The notes under the pieces: model-generated
Database searches by the model: none
Told to the model about the DNA's origin: nothing
Seen by the model: only the letters and a program-made list of their open reading frames with translations
Shown here: positions 12,471-24,929 of the stretch, in pieces
Position numbering within the stretch: position 1 is the first letter of the stretch
How the letters are laid out: the number at the start of each line of letters is the position of its first letter
Position numbers and translations under genes: made by a program
Assembly (NCBI GenBank): GCA_034766995.1
Contig: CM068315.1
Coordinates: forward strand, 50,119,162 to 50,183,161
Reading direction: 5' to 3'
Length of the DNA stretch: 64,000 bases
Source of the DNA: Acanthacorydalis orientalis
Taxonomy: Eukaryota > Arthropoda > Insecta > Megaloptera > Corydalidae

Positions 12471-14118
12471 AAGTTCATTATGACCCATTTATATATTGTA
12501 TAATGTAGGTGTACATATAAATCAAGAAACTCTGATGAGGATATGACTTTAATCAAATAGTATATTCATTGAAATGAATAAACTATTTAATTAAAGTTAT
12601 AATTATTCAGAGAATAATTATATGCATTCAAACACAGTTTGATGGGTGTAGTTTTAAATATATAAAATCAAATTTATAATATAACAAAGATTTATATACA
12701 CGAAAGAACATAAATTAACATATAAATTAATAAGCTTTCAATAAACAGACTTTTTATTGTTAAATATCATAAATACTATTTTAGATTAATCGTAAAAAGT
12801 ACTTGAGATACAAATATTATATATATATATATATACAGTATGTTAAATTTATAATTAATTACTTAATTGAAGAAACTCGTTAATGTATAAACCTGTCTAT
12901 ATGGAGAAAAAATGTTTTTTTTTCAAAAAATTATCCAAACGGTTTGAATTATTTTTATAAATTCTAAACCGTTTCCAAAAATAAAAAAAAATAATAACAT
13001 ATTGAAATAACTACTAAATTTGTATATAAACATATTTCATAAATTAAATTTTATAATAATATTTCACATTAAAATGTCCAATTAGGGGTAAAATTTAATT
13101 TAATATTACAATATCAAAATTTCATAATTAATTTATAATATATACATACATTTATTCCTTCAGTGTACACAAACCCAAAATTAAAAATCAAATGTTTTTG
13201 TTAAAAATATTCCATCATTTAATTTTCAAAAATTTACCTACAACATATTTCAATTTCTTTGTATCACTTTAACTGAGAAACGAAATTCATTTCTGGCATA
13301 TTCTTTTATTAGCATTCATATTAATCTTCGTAACACAAAACTTGAATCTGCTTTAACAAGATATAATTATTCTCGTTCTTATTTTTTTCTTGAGAATTTT
13401 TTAATAATGATTTTTAATTTAAATTCTTTTTTAAATTGTATTTTCTTGTAAATAAGACAGCGTTGTACATTTACATCGAGCTTTACATGTTACGAGGTTA
13501 GAAAAAAATGTAATTGTTCAACAACATTGAGAGCAGGCACATACACACAGTTCGTTTACTCCTACACAAATTGTTCAATGTGTAAATTTTTTATATTACT
13601 AAACTATTCTTCTTTTAAAATATTTTTACATTTTTTTATTTAATTATTAAATTCTCAATCGATAAGAAAACAATAAATAATAATTCTCACATACATTTCT
13701 ATTAAAGAAGAATCTCTCATTATTAAATTTTCGATTGCTGTTACTGATTTCTTTTAAATTATATACAAAGAAAATCTCTATGATATATTTTATTATAAGC
13801 ACATCCATTTAATCTATATTATGTTAAATTTTATTCATGACATTTAAAAAATAATGTTTATAAATAATACGATTTTATGCTACGCGAAGCACAAAAATTT
13901 CTGTAAATAAATATAATTCACAAACTTATCAACTTGCCATTCTTTACTATATATAATATGTTGCAAAGGTTCTACTGTTATCGCCCTTTAATTATGACCT
14001 GATCTGTTTTCAACAGCCCGAATTAGAATGGACTAAAAGGAGCATGGTCTTTTTGTTAATATTTGTATGAATGAAATATTTTAAAAACTTATACCATAAA
14101 TTATTTTCATACACAAAG

Positions 14119-14119
<1 letters not shown>

Positions 14120-14155
<36 letters not shown>

Positions 14156-14166
14156 TGTGTGTGTGT
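14120..14166. repeat. (AT)n(GT)n compound array
   Basis: AT run of about 33 bp followed by GCGTGTGTGTGTGTAT. Confidence 0.93.
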
Positions 14167-14218
14167 ATAAGGCTTTACATAAGTATACGATATAACCACA
14201 TATTAATTGTATATTCTT

Positions 14219-14221
<3 letters not shown>

Positions 14222-14264
<43 letters not shown>
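14222..14264. repeat. (AT)n microsatellite
   Basis: Pure AT run of about 43 bp. Confidence 0.95.
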
Positions 14265-14268
<4 letters not shown>

Positions 14269-14613
14269 AAAGTTGATTTTATACATTTTACCCAGTGGAA
14301 TATTTTTATACTTTCAAAATATTATATTATTTTCAAACCATTATATAATTTATTTGCATATTTTTTTTATTTGAATTTAAATTAATTAATTCATTAGTTT
14401 ATCTCTGTATACGGATATTTGGTTAATATATGTTTATATATTTATGTTACAAATGAATAATATTTTCTTTTACCAATAATTAACTATATGTAAATAATAT
14501 ATTTATTAATAATAATTAATTAATCTTGTTATAATATCAAAACTCAGTATTAAATTATCGTAACATGTATGAAGTTTTTAATAATATAAAAATATTTATA
14601 ATTATATTTATTA

Positions 14614-14661
14614 TTTATAATAGTATATATTAATAAGTTTATAATAGTATTTATTAATTAG
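14614..14661. repeat. 24-bp tandem duplication
   Basis: Two adjacent 24-bp units beginning TTTATAATAGTAT, differing at two positions. A small tandem duplication in AT-rich DNA. Confidence 0.7.
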
Positions 14662-14858
14662 TGTAAAAGTCGTCTGTCAATCAATTACTGAAGACTATCA
14701 TTAATGTCAGTGTTAATATACTGAAATATTACAATTATGTACTCGTTTTATTTTTTTTTTTTGGATATACATACATTATATTTTTATATAAAGAATGTAT
14801 ATATTGAATGATCATGTAATAGTATATATTGAACTATAATGAAATGACTAACTTTATA

Positions 14859-14894
14859 AAATGATCATGTATAACTTTGAATACATGATCATTT
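14859..14894. repeat. perfect 14-bp inverted repeat
   Basis: AAATGATCATGTAT, an 8-nt spacer, then its exact reverse complement. The core AATGATCATGTA occurs a third time at 14806-14817. Confidence 0.8.
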
Positions 14895-15285
14895 CCAATG
14901 ATTAAAATGAAAATAAGTATTTTCAATCAATAATCTTATTTTATAGATAAATATGTTTTCATATTTTAATAAATTTAATATCGAATTTTAATCTTTTGTT
15001 AAATACTTGTTCACAAAAAAATTAAAATAAAAATTCATATTAAATTTTATTTATAATGTAATTGTCATTAAAAAAGCCTGAAATGAATATGAAAAGCATA
15101 AGTATGAATATTAATTAACAATAATAATAAAATTCATTCAATTATTTAGCTTCATTAAAAATATAAACAATATTAAGAATGAAATAGGTTTTAAATAAAT
15201 ACAGTTACACATTAATTTTAAATAAACGAAACATGTTTTCATTTACATACTGAGACAAACTTCATCCTTTATTTATGAAGTGAAC

Positions 15286-15290
<5 letters not shown>

Positions 15291-15349
<59 letters not shown>
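15291..15349. repeat. (AT)n microsatellite
   Basis: Pure AT run of about 59 bp. Confidence 0.95.
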
Positions 15350-15353
<4 letters not shown>

Positions 15354-15507
15354 GATTGTTAATGCAGCAGCTATTTTTTATTTAAATATTCTATTCTCGC
15401 ACTATTATTTAAATTTTTTATACTGCGGTTATTACTTATAAAAGGATTCAAAATTTAACTTAAAATATTTAAATTAATTTATGTTTAGAAACTTTTCCTT
15501 GACCATT

Positions 15508-15542
<35 letters not shown>
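15508..15542. repeat. (GT)n(AT)n compound array
   Basis: Short GTGTGTGT followed by about 27 bp of AT. GT is on the 5' side, the reverse of most compound arrays here. Confidence 0.9.
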
Positions 15543-15546
<4 letters not shown>

Positions 15547-15609
15547 GAAAAGATAGCTTAAATGATCTTTGATATGTAAAATCATTAAAAAATAATTTCA
15601 AATAGATAA

Positions 15610-16000
15610 ATATCAGGACAACATTCGACCCGACATTTTCAGACGATTTAACTTGTAAAGAGCGTAGATAACCGTGCAAGTCGTACAGTCAGCGTTTTAT
15701 TTGGCAAAGATCCAGAGCTGCCAGTTTCGCTAGACGAAAAAAATACTGGTAGTTGATTAAAGTAACAATCAATGTTAAAAAAATTATACAAAATGTAAGT
15801 ACGTTGCATTCGTATCGATAAAAACGTGCTCGACATTCGAAAACATCTTGTCATCAATGCTACATGTGAATTTTCAAGGATTTGATCCATTTGTCGTATT
15901 CATCTTTCCAAACATTACGATGAGAGCAAGTGAATCTCACGAGACGTCAACATAGCCTCACTTATATTTTGAATAATGAGAAATATCCGACATCTGACAC
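15610..16000. other. GC-richer island
   Basis: CpG-containing unique sequence at 15610-15730 and 15790-15960. An 80-codon minus-strand frame from an ATG (15890 to 15648) covers most of it but contains no motif I recognise. Confidence 0.35.
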
Positions 16001-16257
16001 GTATCATATTATTCTGTCACTATCACATTTTCACAAATACTCTGTTCGTTTTGTCGTAACGAAAAATGTCCATTCTTTTTTTGCTTATATTAAAAACCGA
16101 ATGAAATATTATTTGGTCATATATGTTTTTTAATGGAAAAATATTTTATTTTTATTTCTTAAATTACTTTTGAAAATATTTCCATGAAAGTGTTTTCAAT
16201 TTCATGTGCATTATATGTTTTTTTTATTTTATGTCATTATTTTTCCTGCATGTTCCT

Positions 16258-16261
<4 letters not shown>

Positions 16262-16301
<40 letters not shown>
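16262..16301. repeat. (AT)n microsatellite
   Basis: Pure AT run of about 40 bp. Confidence 0.95.
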
Positions 16302-16306
<5 letters not shown>

Positions 16307-17076
16307 AATAATATATTACATATATGACATTTAAAATATATAAAACCAATATATTCATAAAAAAATTGTCATTTTTTTCAAATATATTATTCAGAACTCC
16401 TAACTTCAGAATTTAACCAAAATGAAAATATTTCAGTGATTATTTTATTTTATATAATTCATCAAATTAACATCCTTTTCATTGAATTTTTAGCATGTTC
16501 CGAATTAATAAACATATTTTCAATCTATAACTATTTTCATCTGTTAAATTCTTTGTACAAAATACAGTTAAAAATAAATGAATCAAAATAAATAACTCCA
16601 ATTATATAAATATGCGCATGGTATTGATTTATACAATATATTTTTACCAACAACGTGCATTTAAATTGCATTAAAATTCAGACCAGCCATTCTGTTTATG
16701 TTTAAAACAAAATGAAAGTAAAAAAACATGTTGGAGCATATTATTTTGCAACATATGTGAACATTATTTACCTAATGTTGCCGTAACCTAATTATGCAAG
16801 ATTAATTAAATTTTGTTATGTTTCAACAATGTTAATTAAATTCTCATTACTAGCATTGTTTTAAAACCTATATTGAATTTTCTTCGATTATATTTTATCA
16901 CAACGATTTTAATGTTATATCGTCATGAACACAAATAAAATTTAATTTATTTTGATTTTATTTCAGTTTAATAAATTGTAATTTTAATAAATGAAAAATA
17001 CAATTATATTCTAAATTCACATTTTTATAATAATATATTATAAGCAATGTAATTTATAGGTATTTGATTTGTTTTG

Positions 17077-17078
<2 letters not shown>

Positions 17079-17132
<54 letters not shown>
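17079..17132. repeat. (AT)n microsatellite
   Basis: Pure AT run of about 54 bp. Confidence 0.95.
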
Positions 17133-17134
<2 letters not shown>

Positions 17135-17280
17135 TAACCAAATTTGTGAAACATTTCAAAGTTTAAAAGTTGTAGGAAATAATACCGAATAAAAATAAAA
17201 ACTAAAGGCATATCATATTTTTAAGGAAGTAAGTGATATAAGTACAAAAGAGCATAATTTATCTAACACATTTTTTTAAA

Positions 17281-17284
<4 letters not shown>

Positions 17285-17318
<34 letters not shown>
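17285..17318. repeat. (AT)n microsatellite
   Basis: Pure AT run of about 34 bp. Confidence 0.95.
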
Positions 17319-17322
<4 letters not shown>

Positions 17323-17460
17323 GTGAGAAATTAAAGAACTTAAATATAATATAATTAAACCATTAAAATTGCATAATAACATATATAAAAAAGTATTAAT
17401 TAATCAGAAAGTATTCTTATATTTTTTAATTTATTTATAACTTATTTAGAACAATGATAT

Positions 17461-17463
<3 letters not shown>

Positions 17464-17552
<89 letters not shown>
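17464..17552. repeat. (AT)n microsatellite
   Basis: AT run of about 89 bp with three ATAC interruptions at roughly even spacing. Confidence 0.93.
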
Positions 17553-17553
<1 letters not shown>

Positions 17554-17873
17554 CATAAATCATATTTTAACTAAAAATGTATAAAATTCGAAAGAAATTT
17601 TATTTAAAAAAGACTATTATTATGTAAAAATATTTTTTTTCTAGAAATGTTCAATAAAATCACTTTCTAGATATATTTGCATTTAGTTTTACCTACAACT
17701 CTTTTGTCCAAACAACCATATGCTATTGACCTTCCTAGAATTTTATAGTTACAGTAAACTCGAAAGGATTCTATTAACTTTATGTATAAAACTATTAAAA
17801 ATTCATTGCATGAAAATTTTAATAAATTATCATTGTGGTTAAGTATACAGTCAAGATCAAACTTGATAATTAT

Positions 17874-17912
17874 GTATATATATATATATATATATCGTAT
17901 ATATATATATAT
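17874..17912. repeat. (AT)n microsatellite
   Basis: AT run with a TCG interruption near 17895. Confidence 0.9.
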
Positions 17913-17914
17913 AA

Positions 17915-17927
17915 TATAAACTATTCA

Positions 17928-17963
<36 letters not shown>

Positions 17964-17976
17964 TAAATAGTTTATA
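17915..17976. repeat. palindrome with an (AT)n centre
   Basis: TATAAACTATTCACTT, then 30 bp of AT (17931-17960), then AAGTAAATAGTTTATA. The unique arms are reverse complements with one mismatch in 16. Since (AT)n is self-complementary, the whole 62 bp can fold on itself. Confidence 0.85.
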
Positions 17977-18078
17977 AAATATATATTTTTTTAAAATAGT
18001 TATATATCTTGCGTTATCGAAAATTATTTACAATTGTTATTATATCAGAAAAAAGAGGTTTATATATGTCCGGAAATA

Positions 18079-18594
18079 TTAGATTGGTAGAAAAATAACT
18101 ACGGTTTTGTTTTCTTCGTTCTACTTTACCTGTTTTCAATCATTTTAAAGTGCATTTTTCGGTCTGTATTTTGTTAACGTCGATTTTTGTTTTGCTATTA
18201 ATTTGCTTCAAATTGGGGTATTGAATTAAAGATGGAAAAGAAGCAAGTAAAACCAATTTTTTTGTGAGTCCAAGACGGGTATTAAATCAGCAGAAACCGT
18301 TCGTAAACTAAATGATGCTTTTCGTGTGGGTAGTGTTTAGGAACGTACAATGCAATGGTGGTTCGAAAAATTTCGTACTGAAGACGAGAGCATTGAAGAT
18401 GGAGAAGGTAACGGGTGTCCTTTTTCAGTTCATAACGACCAGATGAAGGTGTGAGTGTGTTTTGAGAGGTTAATTAGCAAAAATTTATCGATTATAATGA
18501 TGCTTATTTCGATTAATAGAGTTAATTGTTAGCTGAGAAAAATGTATATGAATTTGAAGGTCATAAACTGCAATTATTTTTTGTACCAACCAAA
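18079..18594 (+). mobile_element. internally deleted cecropia-type mariner
   Basis: A 516-bp element flanked by TA on both sides. The left end is TTAGATTGGTAGAAAAATAA. The right end on the minus strand contains GGTTGGTACAAAAAATAATT. The reading frame starts at the ATG at 18232 (MEKKQVKPIF). After one frameshift it continues as an N-terminal helix-turn-helix (ETVRKLNDAF, ERTMQWWFEKF, DESIED, VHNDQMKV), with an in-frame TAG before ERT and a stop after QMKV. The catalytic region is missing, and the 3' segment matches those of 6137-6846 and 32456-33045. Confidence 0.87.
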
Positions 18595-18959
18595 TATATT
18601 CTTTTCTTACAGTTTCATGTAATAATGAACAGGTAATTGAAAAGATTGTTTGAACATGTATAATTATACTTTAATAAAAAATAATTTAGGTTTTTATACA
18701 AAAAAAATTAAATAACTGAGTTTGAGACTTACATATATATAAGGATATGTCAGTCACTTTCTTCAGGAATAATCTGGAAATTAAAAAAGTTGATAATAGA
18801 ATAATAATAAATATTTTTTTATAAATATAAATGAATACATATATGTCATACTATTTTTTGATACTTCTTTCACATTTAACTAATAAAACGAAAAATATAT
18901 GTTTTTATTTCAGTTTTTCTAAAAATAGAATAAATTTTAAATGGGTACAAATCTGTAAA
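18595..18959. other. AT-rich intergenic DNA
   Basis: Nothing recognisable. Confidence 0.5.
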
Positions 18960-19240
18960 TAAAAGTGTAGCACGTAAAACATTTAAGCGACAATGTACAC
19001 GTGCGGCAAGAAATATAAAACTTAAAATATTCCGGGCAAACGAGATAAAATAGAGTAGCCGATACAAAGTATGTGCTGGGAGAATAAGCTTATCGATTGT
19101 ATTTGTTGTGCTAACAGCTACATTAATTTTCTGCCAGTTGCCGTTATTCCCACCGGTGTCGTTAAATTATATTGATGGTATCACAGTAATGACCGGACGA
19201 TTTCACAGACCATGCGAAGATATTTTAAAATAAGATTGAA
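18960..19240. other. GC-richer island
   Basis: Unique sequence of raised G+C, strongest at 19120-19215 (TCCCACCGGTGTCG). No convincing open frame. It could be regulatory or a non-coding exon. Confidence 0.38.
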
Positions 19241-19407
19241 ATACTGAAATTCATACGTTCAGACATAGCTGTGAACCCTCAGTCTGATAAATTGCTCACA
19301 TATCTCGTTTTAACATGTATATTTCAAACGTGGAATTATAACGCTTTTCATAGTCATGTTTGCACTACACACATTTTTCATTACATATACACAAACGTAT
19401 ATCTATG

Positions 19408-19408
<1 letters not shown>

Positions 19409-19442
<34 letters not shown>

Positions 19443-19466
19443 GGAGGGTGAGGGAGAGAGATAGAG
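19409..19466. repeat. (AT)n(GA)n compound array
   Basis: AT run of about 15 bp followed by about 20 bp of GA and a degenerate GA-rich tail to 19466. Confidence 0.92.
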
Positions 19467-19811
19467 GACTAGTTCTAATAAATATATAATTCTAATTTAT
19501 AAACAAAAAACTTTTAATAACATTGCAGATTAGTAACATAATGTTGAAAACAAATTCTCCTATAATGGTTTTAATATTTAATGTAAATTCCTATTCAAAA
19601 ATATCGTAAAAATATTTAATACACTTGAATTATAAATTAATAATCAAGTTTCTCTAACAAAACAGAAGTTATTGAGATGTTCGTTGAAATGGTAGATTTA
19701 ATATTTATTCCATTATACTCATGACAAACATTTCCAATACTGCTTTTAAATTCAAAAATTAATAAGAATGTTATTTAAAAAAAATGGTTGTCTTTCTATT
19801 AAACATTATTG

Positions 19812-19882
<71 letters not shown>

Positions 19883-21529
19883 TTTATCGTTATTTCTAAG
19901 TATACTACGGAGCGTAATATAAAATTATTAGATCATATTTAAGGCAAAATTTTCTTTTACTTTGACAGCGACACTTATAACAGAAATTTAATATGTCATT
20001 CGGAGAGGTTTTATATTCTTATGGCAGTGTAATGGATACACTTATGAGAATAAATGATAATGTACAGAAAGAATAAAAATCATTTTTTTAGTATTTTTTA
20101 TCCAATAGAATAAACTATACTTATTTTTATCACTATAATACTATAAGTTTTCCTACTTTTGAACATTATTTCCAGCTAAAAATTCAATCTATAACTTTTT
20201 ATTATTTTTCGTCTTTCAATTTTTTAATATTTGTTGAAGAAAATAATAATGATATATGTTTTATTGTTTTGTATTACATTTAATACTATATTTAATTTTC
20301 TAATATAAGTTTATTTTTATTTGATATAAAAATATTTCTTGGTAAAATACTACTAAAGGATCAAAATATTTATATATCACTTTGTATTACAACCATAAAT
20401 TTTATTAGAACTTCTTAATTTTGTCACTGAAATCGTTGAATTTGATATTTAGAAAAACTATTTATCGTATTCAAGATATTTTTAATTAATTTTCTCTAAT
20501 AATTTAATTATATTCTCAATTATAGTACAAAAAGTATGGAAGAAATTATAAGAAATCATAAGGAATTGCTTATATTTTTCAACTTATTGAAAAAATTTTA
20601 ATTAAATTGATTTTTGATTTTTTAATTTAAACAAAATCACTATCTTAACAATAACACTACCTCATTAATTATTTTTAAAATAAATTCAATATACTCTTAC
20701 TTTATTTTCTTGCTATTATTATTATTAAATTATTATGAAACAATTAAATAATAGAGGTTTATTTAATATTTTGACCTATTATTGCGTTTATTTATTTTGA
20801 AATTTCTTATAATTTGAATACGTTTTATTGCAATACAAGGTATGAAAAATAAGAACTTAATTTTCAATCAAGTGCAAAAAAATTATCTATTAATGACATG
20901 AAAACGATATCACTCCGTTTTTTCTTCTTATTTAAAATAAAAAATATTAATTGCCACAAGCTAGAAAAGTAAGAAAAAAATATACATCTGTTGAGAAAAT
21001 ATTTTATTAAAATACTGAAATTGTGAGGGCGTTCAATAATTTTTTTACGACCAGATTTGAGATTTTAATTTTTAATATTATTTCTTGACTTTTAATTTTA
21101 AAACATATAAATGTAATTGTAATATAAAATCTAAATTAATATAATTATGAAAAAAATACTTGATTGTTTAGAATTTATCAAAAATTAGATTAAGGTAAAC
21201 ATAATATATATTTTTATTATATAAAACGATATAAGATTTTACACATAATATATTTTGGATTCCAAATAGTTACGATGTTACATTATTTGAACTATTAAGG
21301 TGAAATCAAATACGATTGACATATTTACAAGGAGAATACTGCTATGAAGAAATATAACATCACTTCAATATTTTATCAATCAAATGTCACTTCGCACAAT
21401 ACAGTTTTATAAACATGATGTTCTCCAATTAACAATACATAATACCATCATAAATCATTTGTATTACATTTCAGTATCATCATAAAATAATAAACTGTCA
21501 AACCCTGAATATATTGTTTACTTCTAATA
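19467..21529. other. AT-rich intergenic DNA
   Basis: About 2 kb of unique AT-rich sequence with one array (19812-19879). No gene seen. Confidence 0.55.
19812..19879. repeat. (AC)n(AT)n compound array
   Basis: ACACACACACAC followed by about 56 bp of AT. Confidence 0.95.
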
Positions 21530-21720
21530 CCTAGGATAGGTGCGCAAGCAAATTCATTATCGCGAAGACGTACGCAAAATAGCGTGCACACCTTACGGTG
21601 AGAGATTAACGCTCAATGTTATTTTGTCAAAGTTAAAAGACATTTAAGACATGTTTGGGTAGTAATAATGTATATAAATTTATTCACTTTCGTGCTTACC
21701 GTCAACGCACAATGTGTTCA
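21530..21720. other. GC-richer island (small)
   Basis: CpG-containing unique sequence (TCGCGAAGACGTACGC near 21560, AATAGCGTGCACACC). No open frame of note. Confidence 0.35.
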
Positions 21721-21903
21721 AATATATATAAAGTTGTTGTGCGAACTGAAACACCTGACTATATCAAAACTTTTACTTTCAAGCCGATTTAATTTTCATA
21801 CAATTTATCATATTAATTCAGTTGGTTTACAGCTTAAAATGTATTCTATTTTTGTATCAAAATCTGTATCTCTTTCGTTAAGTTGCGTCTACATAAATTA
21901 CAA

Positions 21904-21910
21904 CACACAC

Positions 21911-21959
<49 letters not shown>
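21904..21959. repeat. (AC)n(AT)n compound array
   Basis: Short ACACAC, a few bases, then about 40 bp of AT. Confidence 0.92.
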
Positions 21960-21960
<1 letters not shown>

Positions 21961-22270
21961 TTGAATATAACAATTATTTCAAATTTAACAACCATATAAT
22001 CCTACTCGTCAGTTGAATCTTCAAACTTTTAACTATCACAAAACATATTTCGAATCAAAATATATAAATTAAATATAATTTACACATATATTAATATGTA
22101 GTACAATGTGCACATAATGAACATTTCTTTTAAAAAATTTAATATATGTTATTTTAAAAAGAGAACAATTTAGTTAGTAATATAATTTTGAAAATTTAAA
22201 TTTAAATTTTTTAACACTATTAGCCATATTTTTTAATGTTATGCGCATTTATTTATAAATATTTGGAATT

Positions 22271-22272
<2 letters not shown>

Positions 22273-22309
<37 letters not shown>

Positions 22310-22321
22310 GTGTGTGTGTGT
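22273..22321. repeat. (AT)n(GT)n compound array
   Basis: About 33 bp of AT followed by TTGTGTGTGTGTGTG. Confidence 0.95.
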
Positions 22322-22499
22322 AAAAAAGAATAGAAGATTATAATTACGATTTAGTCCATTAGGTATTTTTTATAATTAATTATTTTATCGTTTAATACTA
22401 TGCAAATATTTTCTTACTATTTCCACATATCATTTATCAAACATGAATGTTGACTTTTATTGATTCAATACTTGAAACATTTGAGTAAATGAAGATACT

Positions 22500-23010
22500 T
22501 TCCTGCGTAACAGTTTTTTTTCTCGAAGAGTGTGAACAACTGTTTAATATCCTCTAGACGACAGTTGGAAAACATGTTTGTTATGAACATATGACATTTT
22601 TATAAAAACAAGTCCAGAGCAGAGTAATTTTTTATGTATGGATGGTGGTACAACGAACTCTGTGCAGTGTCGTTCACCGTTCGCCTGTCTTTAATGATTA
22701 AAGTTGCAGGGACGCGAGTCGTTGATGGCAGAGCTTCACCCGCCAAGTACCCAGCGCCACTACCGTCAACGGTAATGACATTTAAAAGTGAAATTCCATT
22801 TGCGGTTCCATCCAGCCGCCGGTTCTCGGATCATTCACTGTCGTTGTTCTTCTTTGATGTGCTTCGGCAGACAAATTTTTTTGTAATTAAGGTTAACGTT
22901 TCATTAAATTCTCGAACGTCATGTACGAAGAATTTAGTTAGATTGTCTGTAGAAATTTGACGGCGGTAATGGAAATGAAGCTGCTAGGACATTTTCTAGA
23001 AATTGAACCA
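22500..23010. other. GC-richer island
   Basis: One of the strongest islands, with many CpGs at 22660-22830 (CCAGCGCCACTACCGTC). An open frame of 108 codons (22634-22960, plus) runs through it from an ATG, but the translation has no motif I recognise. Long open frames are expected by chance where stop codons are depleted. An enhancer, a non-coding exon or a coding exon are all possible. Confidence 0.4.
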
Positions 23011-23647
23011 ACTCTGTATACAACCTAATGCTTTTGTTTTCTACACCATTTGAGTTTCATTCACAATTGTTCGGTTAATGAATACAAAAAAAGATATTAA
23101 CTACGCAATGCATTTTATATAAAATTAATAAAATTCTCAGTTCAAACATATATATATATATATATATACATATAACAACATACAAATACCATAACCCACA
23201 ATTTTCCCAAGTGTGTGTCTTTTAAGCAGAGTAAGAACATTATTAGAATAATTATTGAAACATTATAAAAATATTGTTGAAAAAACATGATTATATAAAA
23301 TTGCATATTAAAATCATTTTTATAATTTATATTGATAAATTTTTATTTTTTTCAGTTTGAATTATATAATGATTTATTTCAACTATTGTTGTAAAACTAT
23401 ATGAAATAAGAACATTAATTAGAATAGTTTTATTTCCAATGTACTTTCATCGTAATCCACACATGTACTTATCATATTAATATTATGACTCGTATGTTTA
23501 AAAGTAAGTTTAAAGTTCAATTGGATCGCTCATTTCAAAAACTACATGTCATGATTTTTTTTCAAAATTGTTTTTTATTGAAATTAGATCCTTAAAGGTA
23601 GCCTCATATTCCGTATAAAAAATACATAAGTCACGTTGTGCCTAGCT
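23011..23647. other. AT-rich intergenic DNA
   Basis: Unique AT-rich DNA with one short AT array. No gene seen. Confidence 0.5.
23148..23173. repeat. (AT)n microsatellite
   Basis: AT run of about 26 bp with one C interruption. Confidence 0.9.
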
Positions 23648-24168
23648 GACGAAACTGGTTATTCTTTTTTGCCTAATGACTGTGATTTTGAAGTTATTAA
23701 GAAAACTGTACCAAAACATGATCGTATATATATATATATGCCAAATAATACCTTAATATGGTTACTCAATCCAGCATAAAATTTTCAGTAAAAGAAGTAC
23801 AAATTGAGGAGTTTTTTGAATTTAAAAAATGGTGACTTCCGTATAAAAAAACTGTTTATCAACTAAATCTTATAGGACAATAGTTCCAAAAGACCAGAAA
23901 AATACATTTGATCCTTCAATATACATGAGATTTAATATGATGGTAATAAAGCTGGGATGGTGAAGACTTAGGAATTCATAAATGGTTCATCAAAAAACAC
24001 ATTTCTGCTACTTTTATGGAGTATAAAAAAGGAGAAAATTTAAAACAAGTGAAGAATAGCATATTGGAGGAGCAAATGTCATTTTACAACGAAATATTCA
24101 GCTGGCCAAACGAACAACTGGAAGAAAGTCTTCTAGAATCCGATAAAGAATATGATTATGCACCTTAA
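23648..24168 (+). pseudogene. decayed repeat-borne gene (FLPND-type family)
   Basis: Several coding-looking segments lie in successive frames. The first reads DETGYSFLPNDCDFEVI then KKTVPKHDRIY. The next has KNGDFRIKK, then TIVPKDQKNTFDPSIYM. The last reads DGEDLGIHKWFIKKHISATF and continues into a 50-codon open frame at 24016-24168 (MEYKKGENLK to the end EYDYAP). The GxSFLPND-DF-VI then basic-HDRIY pattern resembles a family of insect repeat-borne proteins of the kind annotated as DUF7869, from memory and unchecked. At least two frameshifts and several stops make it non-functional. A short AT run (23727-23739) sits inside the first segment. Terminal repeats were not found. Confidence 0.5.
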
Positions 24169-24538
24169 TGTTAGATTAAAAGTCGAATATGTATTTGTGT
24201 GCTATAATATAACATTTTTCAATAATCATAATAAAAAAAAACTTTTTTAAACAATTTATTATACATTTAATACTACTCCCTACAAAAACATCATAAGTCA
24301 AAACAATTTACGTTGGTGTTCTTTATATATTAATGTTTCATAGGATATCAATGATTAATCAATTAACAAATTAAAAGCCTAGAAAACATACTAACAAAGA
24401 AAATCTTTATAAAGTCTTATTATTTTTGTGTTACGCAGTTTTTATTGAATCCTGTTAAATTTAAATTCTGTGACTTATTTAGTTTTTGGAATGATCGATT
24501 CAATTATATTTAACATTATTAAATATTGAATCATTATA

Positions 24539-24589
<51 letters not shown>

Positions 24590-24598
24590 AATATATAT
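24539..24598. repeat. (AT)n(GT)n(AT)n compound array
   Basis: About 20 bp of AT, 22 bp of GT, then AT again. Confidence 0.95.
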
Positions 24599-24904
24599 TA
24601 TTTCTTATGTATGTGTTTATAAATGGATATAACTTAAACATGGATAATTAATGGTAACATTGGTGTTTTCATAAATATCAGATGAGTAATTATTCTGTAA
24701 AATATTGCACAACATATATTATATAAGAAAAAGAAGAACATAATTTCACTTCTTTGGACAAAAGACACAGAGGATATAAATTTGCACATGTTTTTCTAAC
24801 GAAAACAAACAAGTTTTTCAAACTTTTAATATTTGTAGCAGAAACTTCTGCATTAAGTTGTAAACTCCAGCTGAGAAAAACATGTTAAAATATATACAGT
24901 ATAC

Positions 24905-24929
24905 ATATATATATATATATATATATATT
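24905..24929. repeat. (AT)n microsatellite
   Basis: AT run of about 25 bp. Confidence 0.9.

Larger units (their letters stand above)
12471..15609. other. AT-rich intergenic DNA
   Basis: About 3 kb of unique AT-rich DNA. It holds the AT arrays at 14120, 14222, 15291 and 15508, a small tandem duplication at 14614 and an inverted repeat at 14859. Slightly less AT-rich patches at 13470-13570 and 13935-14050 have no open frame of note. Confidence 0.5.
16001..18078. other. AT-rich intergenic DNA with AT arrays
   Basis: Unique AT-rich DNA separated by arrays at 16262, 17079, 17285, 17464 and 17873. No gene seen. Confidence 0.5.

Noticed and set aside
12142..12483. 113-codon plus frame
   Set aside because: Its C-terminal part is an AT array and the remainder has no recognisable domain.
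22634..22960. 108-codon plus frame
   Set aside because: Kept only as part of an island. There is no similarity or splice context I can defend as a gene.
23190..23215. Transposon end similar to 52608 (TAACCCACAATTTTCCC)
   Set aside because: The word also resembles the inner part of cecropia-type mariner right ends, and nothing else of either element surrounds it.
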